DNA of 64,000 bases from Streptomyces lincolnensis. Lineage in GTDB: Bacteria > Actinomycetota > Actinomycetes > Streptomycetales > Streptomycetaceae. The notes beneath the pieces were generated by a model. That model was not told where the DNA came from and made no database searches. It worked only from the letters and a program-made list of their open reading frames with translations. Positions within the stretch are counted from its first letter, which is position 1. Every line of letters begins with the position of its first letter. A program made the translations under genes and the position numbers. Shown piece after piece: positions 1-7,023 of this stretch. The stretch is taken from contig NZ_JAIHON010000014.1 of assembly GCF_021173675.1 (NCBI RefSeq), forward strand, positions 186,001 to 250,000, given 5' to 3'.

Positions 1-861
1 GACCGGGCGCGCGGGCCCCGCTGGAGGGCGCAGCTGGAGGCGCTCACGCCCGACACCGCGCCCCGCGCCGACCGTTTCTCCCACGCCACCGCGGTCCTGG
101 AGCTGTACCGGCTGCTGCTACGGCTGCCCGCGCTGGAGCCGCTGGAGGACTCGCCGGCGGAGCCGGGGCGGGGAGCGCGGCGGGAGCACGGCGACTCCCG
201 CATGCTGGCCCGCATCCGCGCGCTCCTCGCCAAGGCGGAGGCCACCGGCTTCCCCGAGGAGGCCGAGGCGCTCACCGCCAAGGCACAGGAGCTGACGGCC
301 CGCTACAGCGTGGACGAGGCGCTGCTGGACGCCCGGGCGCCCACGCACGACGCGCCCGGAGCCTGCCGTATCGGGGTCGAACCGCCGTACGAACAGGCCA
401 AGGCGGTGCTGCTGGACGCGGTCGCCACCGTCAACCACTGCCGAGCCGTGTGGAACGAGCCCCTCGGTTTCTCCACCGTGGTGGGCTTCGAGGCGGACCT
501 GGAGGTGGTCGAACTGCTCTACACCTCGCTGCTCGTGCAGGCGCAGTCCGCCATGACGAAGGCGGAGGCGGCACAGCGCGCGGGCGGCCGCAGGCGGACC
601 AAGACCTTCCGGCAGTCGTTCCTCGCGGCCTACGCCCACCACGTCGGCACCCGGCTGCGCGCCGCCGCCGAGACCCCCGTGAGCGAGGACCTGCTGCCCG
701 TCCTGGCCACCCGCGAGGTCGCCGTGACCGACCGCCTGGACCGCATGTTCCCCGAGACGACGACCACCCGGCTGCGCGGCGTCAGCGACGAGGCCGGCTG
801 GACTGAGGGCACGGAGGCGGCCGACCGGGCCCAGGTCAGGGCCCGACGACCGCTGCGCTGA
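1..861 (+). CDS. DUF2786 domain protein, 5' end outside window
   Basis: The frame is open from base 1, so the gene begins upstream and only its 3' part is present. An in-frame ATG at 202 could be mistaken for the start, but the open frame before it has the same codon bias. The segment right after that ATG (MLARIRALLAKAEATGFPEE, then a conserved run of Ala, Glu and Leu) is typical of DUF2786, a domain of unknown function common in actinobacteria. The rest is a charged alpha-helical region with a basic stretch (GGRRRTK). No membrane segment or signal peptide is seen in the visible part. No function can be assigned. The stop abuts a perfect tandem duplication. Confidence 0.75.
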   Translation, partial: DRARGPRWRAQLEALTPDTAPRADRFSHATAVLELYRLLLRLPALEPLEDSPAEPGRGARREHGDSRMLARIRALLAKAEATGFPEEAEALTAKAQELTARYSVDEALLDARAPTHDAPGACRIGVEPPYEQAKAVLLDAVATVNHCRAVWNEPLGFSTVVGFEADLEVVELLYTSLLVQAQSAMTKAEAAQRAGGRRRTKTFRQSFLAAYAHHVGTRLRAAAETPVSEDLLPVLATREVAVTDRLDRMFPETTTTRLRGVSDEAGWTEGTEAADRAQVRARRPLR

Positions 862-896
862 CGTCCTCGGCGACCCGCACGTCCTCGGCGACCCGC
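861..896. repeat. Perfect 18-bp tandem duplication
   Basis: The unit ACGTCCTCGGCGACCCGC occurs twice back to back (861-878 and 879-896). It fills the whole gap between the stop codons of two convergent genes. It looks like a recent slippage duplication. Confidence 0.9.
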
Positions 897-1445
897 TCAG
901 TCACCCGCGCGCGTGAAGGGGCCCACCGACGCGTCCGGTGCCTGCGGCGTGCCGGACTTCAGGGCCACCGCGCCGTACTTCCACGGGAAGTCCTTCACCT
1001 CGTCGGTGCCGGGGAGGCCGATCCGCAGGCTCGTCGCGGCGAGGCTCTTGCCGTCTGCGCCGCCGCCCTTGACGTAGGTGAGGGTGAAGGTGGCGCTCTC
1101 GCCCTTGGCGAGGGTCACCTTCTCCTTCCCGGCGCCCGCGGCGGCCCCGACGAGCACGGAGGTGCCGCCACCCTTGAGGGTGGCCCCGGGGACGCCCTGA
1201 AGCGTGCACGGCGCGCTCTGGTTGGTGAGCGACACGGGGACGTTGCCCGTGTCCCCGACGGCCGGCGCGACGTCGGCCGGCCCGACCTCGACGCCCATCG
1301 TGCCGATCGCGCAGGCACCGCCGTCCTTCTTGGCACCTCCGCCGCCGCTCCCACCGCCTCCGTTGTCGTCACTGCCGCCGCTGTCGCAGGCGGTCAGCAG
1401 GAGTGCGGCGGCGAGAGCGGTGACGACGAGGGAAGTGGCGCGCAT
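897..1445 (-). CDS. Lipoprotein with DUF4232-like domain
   Basis: A 182-residue protein opening with a lipoprotein signal peptide: basic start, hydrophobic segment, then lipobox LLTAC with the acylated Cys at residue 20. A Gly/Ser/Asp-rich flexible linker follows. The remainder (about residues 45-182) resembles DUF4232, an extracellular beta-sandwich found in many Streptomyces lipoproteins, with two further Cys. It should be anchored to the outer face of the membrane. A GGAG sequence 6 nt before the ATG supports the start. It lies next to a second lipoprotein on the same strand. Ligand and role are unknown. Confidence 0.8.
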   Translation of the reverse strand: MRATSLVVTALAAALLLTACDSGGSDDNGGGGSGGGGAKKDGGACAIGTMGVEVGPADVAPAVGDTGNVPVSLTNQSAPCTLQGVPGATLKGGGTSVLVGAAAGAGKEKVTLAKGESATFTLTYVKGGGADGKSLAATSLRIGLPGTDEVKDFPWKYGAVALKSGTPQAPDASVGPFTRAGD

Positions 1446-1537
1446 GGGGGTCTCCGAAGCATCCGAAACGGCGGTACCCGAGGATCATCACGCACAAAGC
1501 GCGCGAGACGGCCGCCGCCCCCCGTCCAACTGCCCGC

Positions 1538-2059
1538 CTACGACCCCGAACTCGCCGTAGGCAGCCCACTGGGCAGTGACCCGCCCTCCGCCTTGGTGTA
1601 CGTCTCCGTGCCGAGCCCGCTCTTCCAGGTCACCTTGAGCGTCGTACCGCTGACGGAGTCGACCGTGCCGTCGGCCCGGTCCTTGCTGCCGTCCGTGCAG
1701 GTGAGGCGGACCGTGTCGGTGCCCGCGGTACCGCTGCACACGCTGCCGCCGGTGGCGAAGAGCCCGGCCTCGCTGCCGTTGACGACGAGCGCCACGATCT
1801 TGCCGCCGGAGGTGGTGACCCAGCTCCCGGCCAGCTTTCCGGCGGCGCCCGTGGAGCCGTCCGAGCCGCCGGACCCGGACACGCTCCCGCCGCCGGTGTC
1901 CGCGCTCGCGGAGGCGGACGCACTGGGCGTGGCCGAGGCCTTGCCGTCGTCGGAACCGCCGTCGTCGCTGCACGCCGTCAGGACGAGCGCACCGGCGAGC
2001 CCCGCGGCCGCCGCGACGACCCGCACCCGCCGGCGCGCATCCGAAGTCGCCCACGTCAT
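1538..2059 (-). CDS. Putative small lipoprotein
   Basis: A protein of about 173 residues read from the ATG at 2059, beginning MTWATSDARRRVRV and followed by an Ala/Leu-rich segment ending in lipobox VLTAC. An upstream in-frame ATG at 2110 would give an atypically long n-region and is less likely. After the Cys comes an Asp/Ser/Ala-rich linker, then a compact domain with two further Cys that may form a disulfide. No family was recognised. It is tandem with the DUF4232 lipoprotein, suggesting related cell-surface roles. Confidence 0.65.
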   Translation of the reverse strand: MTWATSDARRRVRVVAAAAGLAGALVLTACSDDGGSDDGKASATPSASASASADTGGGSVSGSGGSDGSTGAAGKLAGSWVTTSGGKIVALVVNGSEAGLFATGGSVCSGTAGTDTVRLTCTDGSKDRADGTVDSVSGTTLKVTWKSGLGTETYTKAEGGSLPSGLPTASSGS

Positions 2060-2155
2060 GGAAGCCCCCAAGCTGTTGCGGTCGCCCGATGACCGGGAGG
2101 ACCGCAGCAAGCTACCAGGGCACCTTTAGAAGGCGGAGCCCCCGAGCGCCGGTCC

Positions 2156-2461
2156 TCACCAGGACGACTTGCGCACCCCCGGCAGATACCCGGCGTGCGC
2201 CTGTCCGCGCAGGTTCACCCGGGACAGTCCGAACGTGCGGAAGTAGCCGCGCGGCCGTCCGTCCACCTGGTCGCGGTTGCGTACCCGGGTGGCGCTGGCG
2301 TCGCGTGGCTGCTTGCGCAACTCCTGCTGGGCGGCGAGCCGTTCGTCCTCCGTGGAGGAGGGGCGCCGGATGATCTCCTTGAGCTCGGCGCGGCGCTCGG
2401 CGTACCGGGCGACGACCTCCTGGCGCCTGTCGTTCTTCGCGATCTTGCTCTTCTTCGCCAT
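2156..2461 (-). CDS. rpsN: 30S ribosomal protein S14, zinc-free form
   Basis: A 101-residue S14 protein (begins MAKKSKIAKNDRRQ, ends RGQAHAGYLPGVRKSSW). The CxxC pairs that bind zinc in the short S14 form are absent, so this is the longer C-minus paralogue. Such paralogues replace zinc-binding S14 in the small subunit during zinc starvation. Its ATG overlaps the rpmB stop by one base (TGATG), so the two are translationally coupled and read leftward from the Zur-box region. Zur control in Streptomyces is established for this class; here it is inferred from the operator. Confidence 0.95.
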   Translation of the reverse strand: MAKKSKIAKNDRRQEVVARYAERRAELKEIIRRPSSTEDERLAAQQELRKQPRDASATRVRNRDQVDGRPRGYFRTFGLSRVNLRGQAHAGYLPGVRKSSW

Positions 2462-2697
2462 CAGACACGCACCCCCCGCGCGCGGATCCGGGCCACGGCC
2501 GCCTCGACGCCGATCGTGTCGACGGTCTTGATCCCCTTGGTGCTCAGCTTCAGCCGTACGTGGCGGCCCTCGCTCGGCAGCCAGTAGCGCTTGGACTGGA
2601 TGTTGGGGTCGAAGCGGCGCGAGGTGCGCCGGTGGGAGTGCGAGATGCGGTTGCCGAAGCCGGGCTGGGCTCCGGTCAGCATGCAGTGGGCGGACAC
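2461..2697 (-). CDS. rpmB: 50S ribosomal protein L28, zinc-free form
   Basis: A 78-residue L28 protein with the usual core (GAQPGFGNRISHSHRRTSRR, then W-x-PSEGRHVRLKLS). The GTG at 2697 is chosen because it begins the VSAHCMLTG segment and lies 10 nt after a GGAGAGG ribosome site. The longer frame to 2766 would run through the Zur box. The paired CxxC zinc motifs of C-plus L28 are missing (one lone Cys). It is the first gene of the leftward operon and overlaps rpsN by one base. Confidence 0.93.
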   Translation of the reverse strand: MSAHCMLTGAQPGFGNRISHSHRRTSRRFDPNIQSKRYWLPSEGRHVRLKLSTKGIKTVDTIGVEAAVARIRARGVRV

Positions 2698-2727
2698 GGG
2701 TGATGCACCTCTCCTGAGCCGGTGTCG

Positions 2728-2746
2728 TAAATGGAATTCATTTTCA
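2728..2746. promoter_or_regulatory. Zur box in divergent promoter
   Basis: The minus strand reads TGAAAATGAATTCCATTTA, a close match to actinobacterial Zur operators, which contain a TGAAAATGATTTTCA-like core. It sits between rpmB (leftward) and rpmG (rightward), both zinc-free ribosomal genes that Zur is known to repress in Streptomyces. On the right it is followed at once by a -10-like TAAGAT (2748-2753), so bound Zur would cover the promoter. Confidence 0.85.
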
Positions 2747-2747
2747 G

Positions 2748-2753
2748 TAAGAT
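2748..2753 (+). promoter_or_regulatory. -10 element of rpmG, leaderless arrangement
   Basis: TAAGAT ends exactly 6 nt before the rpmG ATG at 2760 and overlaps the end of the Zur box region. This spacing puts the transcription start at or next to the A of the ATG. No ribosome-binding site is visible. Confidence 0.5.
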
Positions 2754-2759
2754 AGCAGC

Positions 2760-2924
2760 ATGGCACGCAACGAACTCCGTCCGGTCATCAAACTGCGGTC
2801 CACCGCGGGGACCGGCTTCACCTACGTGACGCGCAAGAACCGTCGCAACGACCCGGACCGGCTGACCCTGCGCAAGTACGACCCGGTGGTCGGCCGTCAC
2901 GTCGACTTCCGAGAGGAGCGCTGA
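2760..2924 (+). CDS. rpmG: 50S ribosomal protein L33, zinc-free form
   Basis: A 54-residue protein beginning MARNELRPVIKLRSTAGTGF and ending VVGRHVDFREER. The region that carries two CxxC motifs in zinc-binding L33 has none, marking this as the C-minus paralogue. It is the first gene of the rightward zinc-starvation operon rpmG-rpmE2-COG0523-rpsR. The ATG lies 13 nt beyond the Zur box with no Shine-Dalgarno sequence, consistent with a leaderless mRNA. Confidence 0.95.
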   Translation: MARNELRPVIKLRSTAGTGFTYVTRKNRRNDPDRLTLRKYDPVVGRHVDFREER

Positions 2925-2930
2925 TCCGTC

Positions 2931-3179
2931 ATGCGCAAGGGAATCCACCCCGAGTACGGTCCGGTCGTCTTCCGTGACCGTGCCGCGGACTACACCTTCC
3001 TGACCCGGTCCACGATGACCAGCGAGAAGACGATCGAGTGGGAGGACGGCAACACCTACCCGGTCGTCGACGTCGAGATCTCGGACGTCAGCCACCCCTT
3101 CTACACCGGCACGGCTCGCGTCCTGGACACCGCGGGCCGCGTGGAGCGCTTCGAGCGCCGGTACGGAAAGAAGGGCTGA
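2931..3179 (+). CDS. rpmE2: 50S ribosomal protein L31 type B, zinc-free
   Basis: An 82-residue type-B L31 (begins MRKGIHPEYGPVVFRD, contains HPFYTGTARVLDTAGRVERF). It lacks the CxxC of type-A L31 and replaces it on the large subunit when zinc is low. It starts 6 nt after rpmG, and its stop overlaps the next ATG (TGATG), so the operon is tightly coupled. Confidence 0.95.
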   Translation: MRKGIHPEYGPVVFRDRAADYTFLTRSTMTSEKTIEWEDGNTYPVVDVEISDVSHPFYTGTARVLDTAGRVERFERRYGKKG

Positions 3180-4357
3180 TGCTCTCCGTCGTGATCGTCG
3201 GCGGACTGCACGCCGACGCCCGCAAGGCAGCCGTCGAGCAGCTGCTCGCCGACGTCCCGGGCAGCGTCGTACTCCACCACGACCTGTCGACGGCCGCGGC
3301 CGGCACGGTCGTACGGACGATTCGCGACGCCTGCGGCGTCCTGTCCGCGGGCGAGACGCCCCTCGTCAACGACTGCGCGTGCTGTGCGCTCAGGGAAGAC
3401 CTGGTGCCCGAGCTGCGCCTGCTCGCCGAGGACGGCACGACCCGGCTCGCGATCGTCGAGCTGTGGGACTCCGTCGAGCCCAAGGCGATGGCGGAGGTGG
3501 TCGCGGCCGGCGGGCTCATCGTCACCGGCGTGATCACCGCCGTCGACCCGGCGCTCGTGCTGCCCTACCTCGCCAACGGCGACGACCTCGCCGAGGGCGG
3601 CCTGGCCGCCGCGGCCACCGACCAGCGGACGGTCGCCGACACCTTCGCACGCCAGCTGGAGTACGCGCCCGTCCTGGCGATCGCCGACTCCCCGGAGGCC
3701 GACGACGAGGACCGCGAGCTGCTCGCCCAGCTGCACCCGACCGCCCGCCAGGTCCCGATCGGGAGCGGCCACCCGACGGACCTGGCGGGCACCCGGTACC
3801 CGCGGCGCGGCCCGGCGGAACCGCCGTTGGTCCGGGCCGCCCTGGCCGGCTTCGACGTGGAGGCCGCGGCGGCCGCCCAGCACCCGGCCTGCGCCCTGCT
3901 CCCGGCCGAGGCCGACGCGCACGGCGTCGCCACCTTCGTCTGGCACCGCCGCCGCCCCTTCCACCCGGAGCGGCTCTACGCGGCCCTGGAGGACATCACC
4001 TGCGCCGCCGCCCGCAGCCGGGGCCGGTTCTGGCTCGCCGACAAGCCGGACGTCCTGCTGCACTGGGACGCGGCCGGCGGCGCCCTGTGCGTGGAGAGCG
4101 TGGGCCCCTGGCTCGCCTCCCTGCCGGACGCGGCCTGGGAGATGGTCCCGCCCGTGCGCCGGGCGGCGGCCGCCATGGACTGGCACGCCGAGCACGGCGA
4201 CTGCTGCCAGCACCTGGTCTTCACGTCCCCCGGGCTCGACCGCGACGGACTCGAACGGCTGCTGGAGTCCTGCCTGTTGACCGACGCCGAGTACGCCGCG
4301 GGCCGCGACGCCTGGAAGCAGCTGCCGCCCGCCTTCGACACCCTCCTGGAGGTCTGA
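3179..4357 (+). CDS. COG0523/CobW-like protein with degenerate P-loop
   Basis: A 392-residue protein of the CobW/COG0523 class, GTPases linked to metal handling. The family CxCC motif is present (NDCACCALREDL, about residue 64). The C-terminal CobW_C-like part is also there (RPFHPERLY, then GRFWLADKPDVLLHWD). The N terminus reads VVIVGGLHADARKAAVEQLL where a GTPase would have G-x-x-G-x-G-K-T, so the Walker A Gly/Lys/Thr pattern is not preserved. Its place inside a Zur-controlled operon of zinc-free ribosomal proteins points to zinc allocation. Mycobacterial Zur regulons carry a comparable protein (Rv0106, from memory). Whether it still hydrolyses GTP is doubtful. Confidence 0.85.
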   Translation: MLSVVIVGGLHADARKAAVEQLLADVPGSVVLHHDLSTAAAGTVVRTIRDACGVLSAGETPLVNDCACCALREDLVPELRLLAEDGTTRLAIVELWDSVEPKAMAEVVAAGGLIVTGVITAVDPALVLPYLANGDDLAEGGLAAAATDQRTVADTFARQLEYAPVLAIADSPEADDEDRELLAQLHPTARQVPIGSGHPTDLAGTRYPRRGPAEPPLVRAALAGFDVEAAAAAQHPACALLPAEADAHGVATFVWHRRRPFHPERLYAALEDITCAAARSRGRFWLADKPDVLLHWDAAGGALCVESVGPWLASLPDAAWEMVPPVRRAAAAMDWHAEHGDCCQHLVFTSPGLDRDGLERLLESCLLTDAEYAAGRDAWKQLPPAFDTLLEV

Positions 4358-4364
4358 CCCCGCC

Positions 4365-4604
4365 ATGCCCCGCAAGCCCGAGCGCAAGCCCGTCAAGAAC
4401 CGTCCCAACCCGCTGGACCAGGCCAAGATCACCTACATCGACTACAAGGACACCGATCTGCTGCGGAAGTTCATCTCCGACCGCGGCAAGATCCGCAGCC
4501 GGCGGGTCACCCGGGTGAGCGCCCAGCAGCAGCGGATGCTGGCCCGAGCGATCAAGAACGCGCGGGAGATGGCGCTGCTGCCGTACTCCAGCTCCAGCCG
4601 CTGA
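4365..4604 (+). CDS. rpsR: 30S ribosomal protein S18, zinc-free form
   Basis: A 79-residue S18 paralogue (begins MPRKPERKPVKNRPNPLDQA; core YIDYKDTDLLRKFISDRGKI; then VTRVSAQQQRMLARAIKNAR). It has no cysteine, unlike primary actinobacterial S18. It starts 7 nt after the COG0523 gene and ends the rightward Zur operon. A hairpin follows at 4671-4698. Confidence 0.94.
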   Translation: MPRKPERKPVKNRPNPLDQAKITYIDYKDTDLLRKFISDRGKIRSRRVTRVSAQQQRMLARAIKNAREMALLPYSSSSR

Positions 4605-4670
4605 AGACCCCCGCGGCCGCAGGCCCCGAGGCCCCCACGCAGAGCAGTAGGTGGAACAGGATCGGGCTCT

Positions 4671-4698
4671 TACGCGTCTCTTCCCTGAGAGGCGCGTA
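4671..4698 (+). terminator. Hairpin terminator after rpsR
   Basis: TACGCGTCTC (4671-4680) pairs with GAGGCGCGTA (4689-4698) through 10 pairs including one G-T, with an 8-nt loop. It lies about 70 nt after the rpsR stop and before the next promoter. No T tract, as is common in Streptomyces. Confidence 0.6.
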
Positions 4699-4742
4699 GG
4701 AGCGGCACAGCGCCCGTCAAAGCTGTAACCGCGGGAACACCC

Positions 4743-4785
4743 CGCGTGCACGTGCATCTGCGAGTGCATCTGCCCATGCATCAGC
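4743..4785 (+). promoter_or_regulatory. Iterated 12-bp element upstream of DUF397 gene
   Basis: The block opens with CGCGTGCACGTGCATCTGC (4743-4761), then GAGTGCATCTGC (4762-4773), then CCATGCATCAGC (4774-4785). The TGCATCTGC core thus repeats every 12 bp, about one helical turn. The same 19-bp opening recurs upstream of the neighbouring ATPase gene in the same orientation relative to transcription. It overlaps the -35 position of a TATGAT -10 at 4799-4804. A regulator binding site is inferred. Confidence 0.7.
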
Positions 4786-4798
4786 ACATGAACAGAGC

Positions 4799-4804
4799 TA
4801 TGAT
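4799..4804 (+). promoter_or_regulatory. Probable -10 of DUF397 gene
   Basis: TATGAT is a near-consensus -10 box, 71 nt before the GTG at 4876. No good -35 is seen 17 nt upstream; that position is occupied by the third copy of the 12-bp repeat, suggesting an activator-dependent promoter. Confidence 0.5.
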
Positions 4805-4875
4805 CCGGATCAGTTGACCACCGTTTCAATGGCATCAATGGCCTCACCAGCCAGTGCACCACCGGGGAGCGACCT

Positions 4876-5142
4876 GTGGACCACGACGTGTACGACGTTG
4901 ACGCGTCCGGCGTGTACAACGGCATGGCCGCCACCCGGCTGAACGGGGTGGCGTGGCAGAAGAGCAGGCACAGCAACTCGCAGGGTTCCTGCGTGGAGTT
5001 CGCCCGGCTGCCCGGCGGTGACGTCGCCGTCCGCAACTCGCGTTTCCCCGACGGTCCCGCGCTCGTCTACACCCGGGCCGAGATCGAGGCGATGCTGCTG
5101 GGGATCAAGGACGGCGAGTTCGATCACCTCATAGCGGGCTGA
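4876..5142 (+). CDS. DUF397 domain protein
   Basis: An 88-residue protein with the DUF397 signature (WQKSRHSNSQGSCVEFARLP, then VAVRNSRFPDGPALVYTRAE). These small proteins are very abundant in Streptomyces and are usually encoded next to XRE-family regulators with a DUF5753 domain, as in the whiJ and abaA-type loci; a partner or antagonist role is proposed in the literature. The GTG at 4876 is used. A matching XRE gene is 0.9 kb downstream, with an ATPase between them on the other strand. It shares the upstream repeat element with that ATPase gene. Confidence 0.88.
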   Translation: MDHDVYDVDASGVYNGMAATRLNGVAWQKSRHSNSQGSCVEFARLPGGDVAVRNSRFPDGPALVYTRAEIEAMLLGIKDGEFDHLIAG

Positions 5143-5207
5143 CCGACCGGTAACACCCCCGGTAACAAAGGGCGATCGGCACCTCGCGCTACGTAACGCG
5201 CGTAGAA

Positions 5208-5231
5208 CCCGGGCGCGAAAAAGCGCCCGGG
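5208..5231. terminator. Convergent hairpin terminator
   Basis: CCCGGGCGC (5208-5216), loop GAAAAA, GCGCCCGGG (5223-5231): a perfect 9-bp stem between the DUF397 stop and the ATPase stop. It can serve both convergent transcripts. Confidence 0.8.
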
Positions 5232-5235
5232 GGCC

Positions 5236-5742
5236 TCACTCGGCCGACGGCGGCTGCTGGAGCCGGAACATCGCCCACACGACCTTGCCGCTGATCGTGC
5301 CCGCGAGCGGGTGCCAGCCCCAGCTGTCGGCGAAGGAGTCGACCAGGAACAGCCCGCGGCCGGACTCCGCCGAGAAGTCGTCGGTGTCGCGCGCCACGGG
5401 ACTCTCGTCACTGGGGTCGCGCACCGCGCACACCAACCGCTCGGTCCAGCGCATCAGATGCAGCCGAACGGGCGCGCTCTGCTCGGCCGGGCGCGGGGTG
5501 TTGGCGGGCAGCGCGTGTCGCAGGGCGTTGGTGACCAGCTCGGAGACCACCAGGCACACGTCGTCGAAGCGGTCGCCCAGGTCCCACTGGTCCAGCGTTC
5601 TGCGGGTGAACTGCCGTGCCTCGCGCACCGCTTCGTAGCGGGCGGGCAGAGCACAGGAGGCGGCGCTGGAGACGGCCGCGGGATCCAGCGGGGGAAGGCC
5701 CTGCCGTAACGGCTTGAGCATGGTCGATCCATTCGTAGCCAT
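5236..5742 (-). CDS. RsbW-like ATP-binding protein
   Basis: A 168-residue HATPase_c protein of the anti-sigma/serine-kinase (RsbW/SpoIIAB) type. The N box is clear (VVSELVTNALRHA, about residues 65-77) and the second glycine box is present (SGRGLFLVDSFADSWGW). The first box reads VRDPSDESP, so the Asp is kept but the following Gly is lost. The ATG at 5742 is preferred over the GTG at 5751 because GGGAG lies 8 nt upstream. In the DUF397-XRE-ATPase clusters of Streptomyces (whiJ-like), such proteins are thought to be regulatory; substrate unknown. It shares its upstream repeat with the DUF397 gene. Confidence 0.87.
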   Translation of the reverse strand: MATNGSTMLKPLRQGLPPLDPAAVSSAASCALPARYEAVREARQFTRRTLDQWDLGDRFDDVCLVVSELVTNALRHALPANTPRPAEQSAPVRLHLMRWTERLVCAVRDPSDESPVARDTDDFSAESGRGLFLVDSFADSWGWHPLAGTISGKVVWAMFRLQQPPSAE

Positions 5743-6050
5743 GCGTGGCACTCCCGGGAATTCGCGGTCGTTGCGATGCAGCGGTGGCGCGAGACCATGG
5801 TTTCTGATGCGTACGGCAGATGCAAGGGCAGATGCACGTGCACGCGACCGAATTGGACCCTCCCGTACCGCTTGTTGGTCATTTTTTCCGCCACTCTCTC
5901 CCCTACCTCTTGCCCTTTCCTTCCCACAACCTGTCCCAGGCCTGTGCGGAAACTTTGGCTTCTTTCCATCTCTGTAATCGGACGAGTACTGCTCGGAGTG
6001 TTTTAGTGGCAGACTTCGGGCCCTGAAGACGGTTGGGGAGGCTGGCGAAC
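5743..6050. other. Intergenic region between ATPase and XRE genes
   Basis: A 308-bp divergent spacer. The left part holds the iterated element at 5804-5846. From 5880 to 5990 the sequence is unusually pyrimidine-rich on the plus strand (many TCCC/TTCC runs) with lower GC than the surroundings. It likely contains the XRE gene promoter; no -10/-35 pair stood out. Confidence 0.6.
5804..5846 (-). promoter_or_regulatory. Iterated 12-bp element upstream of ATPase gene
   Basis: On the minus strand it begins CGCGTGCACGTGCATCTGC (5846 to 5828), identical over 19 bases to the element before the DUF397 gene. It continues with CCTTGCATCTGC and a degenerate third copy ending GCATCAG. It lies about 60 nt before the ATPase start, with the same orientation relative to the gene as the first element. 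Confidence 0.7.
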
Positions 6051-6911
6051 GTGAGCGCGGGAGAGCCCGGATCGGTGGTGCGACGCATGCTGCTCGGCTC
6101 GCAACTCAGGCGACTGCGTGAGGCGCGGGGCATCACGCGCGAGGCGGCGGGCTACTCGATCCGCGCGTCCGAGTCGAAGATCAGCCGGATGGAGTTGGGC
6201 CGGGTGAGCTTCAAGACACGGGACGTCGAGGATCTGCTGACGCTGTACGGCATCACGGACGAGCAGGAGCGCACCTCTCTCCTCTCTCTCGCCCGGGAGG
6301 CCAATGTGGCGGGCTGGTGGCACAGTTACTCGGACGTCCTGCCGAGCTGGTTCCCCACCTATGTGGGCCTGGAGGGCGCCGCCGCCCTGATCCGGGCGTA
6401 CGAGGTGCAGTTCGTGCACGGTCTGCTCCAGACCGAGGCGTACGCGCGCGCGGTCGTGCGGCGCGGTATGCAGGGCGCGAGCGAGGCCGACGTCGAACGC
6501 CGGGTGGCGTTGCGCCTGGAGCGGCAGAAGTACCTGGTCGACGAGAACGGGCCGGAGGTCCACATCGTCCTGGACGAGGCGGCGCTGCGCCGGCCCTACG
6601 GCGACCGCGAGGTGATGCGCGGTCAGCTCCAGCACCTGATCGAGATCTCCGCGCGGCCCAATGTGCGCCTGCAGATCATGCCGTTCGGCTTCGGCGGGCA
6701 CTCCGGCGAGAGCGGCGCGTTCACGATCCTGTCCTTCCCGGACTCCGACCTGTCGGACGTCGTGTACCTGGAGCAGCTCACCAGCGCGCTCTACCTCGAC
6801 AAGCGCGAGGACGTCACCCAGTACGAGAAGGCGCTCAAGGAGCTCCAGCAGGACAGTCCGGGGCCGGACGAGAGCCGCGATCTTCTACGCGGTCTCCTCC
6901 AACTCTCCTAG
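6051..6911 (+). CDS. XRE-family regulator with DUF5753 domain
   Basis: A 286-residue protein. An N-terminal helix-turn-helix (about residues 15-70: LGSQLRRLREARGITREAAG, then SESKISRMELGR) is followed by the DUF5753 effector domain (AYEVQFVHGLLQTEAYARAV; LDEAALRRPYG; IMPFGFGGHSGESGAF). The GTG at 6051 is preferred over the TTG at 6033 because GGGGAGG lies 9 nt before it. This architecture is the usual partner of DUF397 proteins in Streptomyces. It is the obvious candidate to bind the repeat elements before the DUF397 and ATPase genes. Confidence 0.88.
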   Translation: MSAGEPGSVVRRMLLGSQLRRLREARGITREAAGYSIRASESKISRMELGRVSFKTRDVEDLLTLYGITDEQERTSLLSLAREANVAGWWHSYSDVLPSWFPTYVGLEGAAALIRAYEVQFVHGLLQTEAYARAVVRRGMQGASEADVERRVALRLERQKYLVDENGPEVHIVLDEAALRRPYGDREVMRGQLQHLIEISARPNVRLQIMPFGFGGHSGESGAFTILSFPDSDLSDVVYLEQLTSALYLDKREDVTQYEKALKELQQDSPGPDESRDLLRGLLQLS

Positions 6912-7023
6912 GGTTCTCCCCAGAACATTGCTCGGCGTCCCCAACTCGCTTGCCGCGCAAGTACGATGACGCGTGATCAGACCGTGACGTCGATCGTGCG
7001 TCTGCTAGCGATTTGGGGATCAC

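Noticed and set aside
4743..4785. CRISPR-like short repeats
   Set aside because: Unit is only 12 bp with no spacers of uniform length; only three copies.
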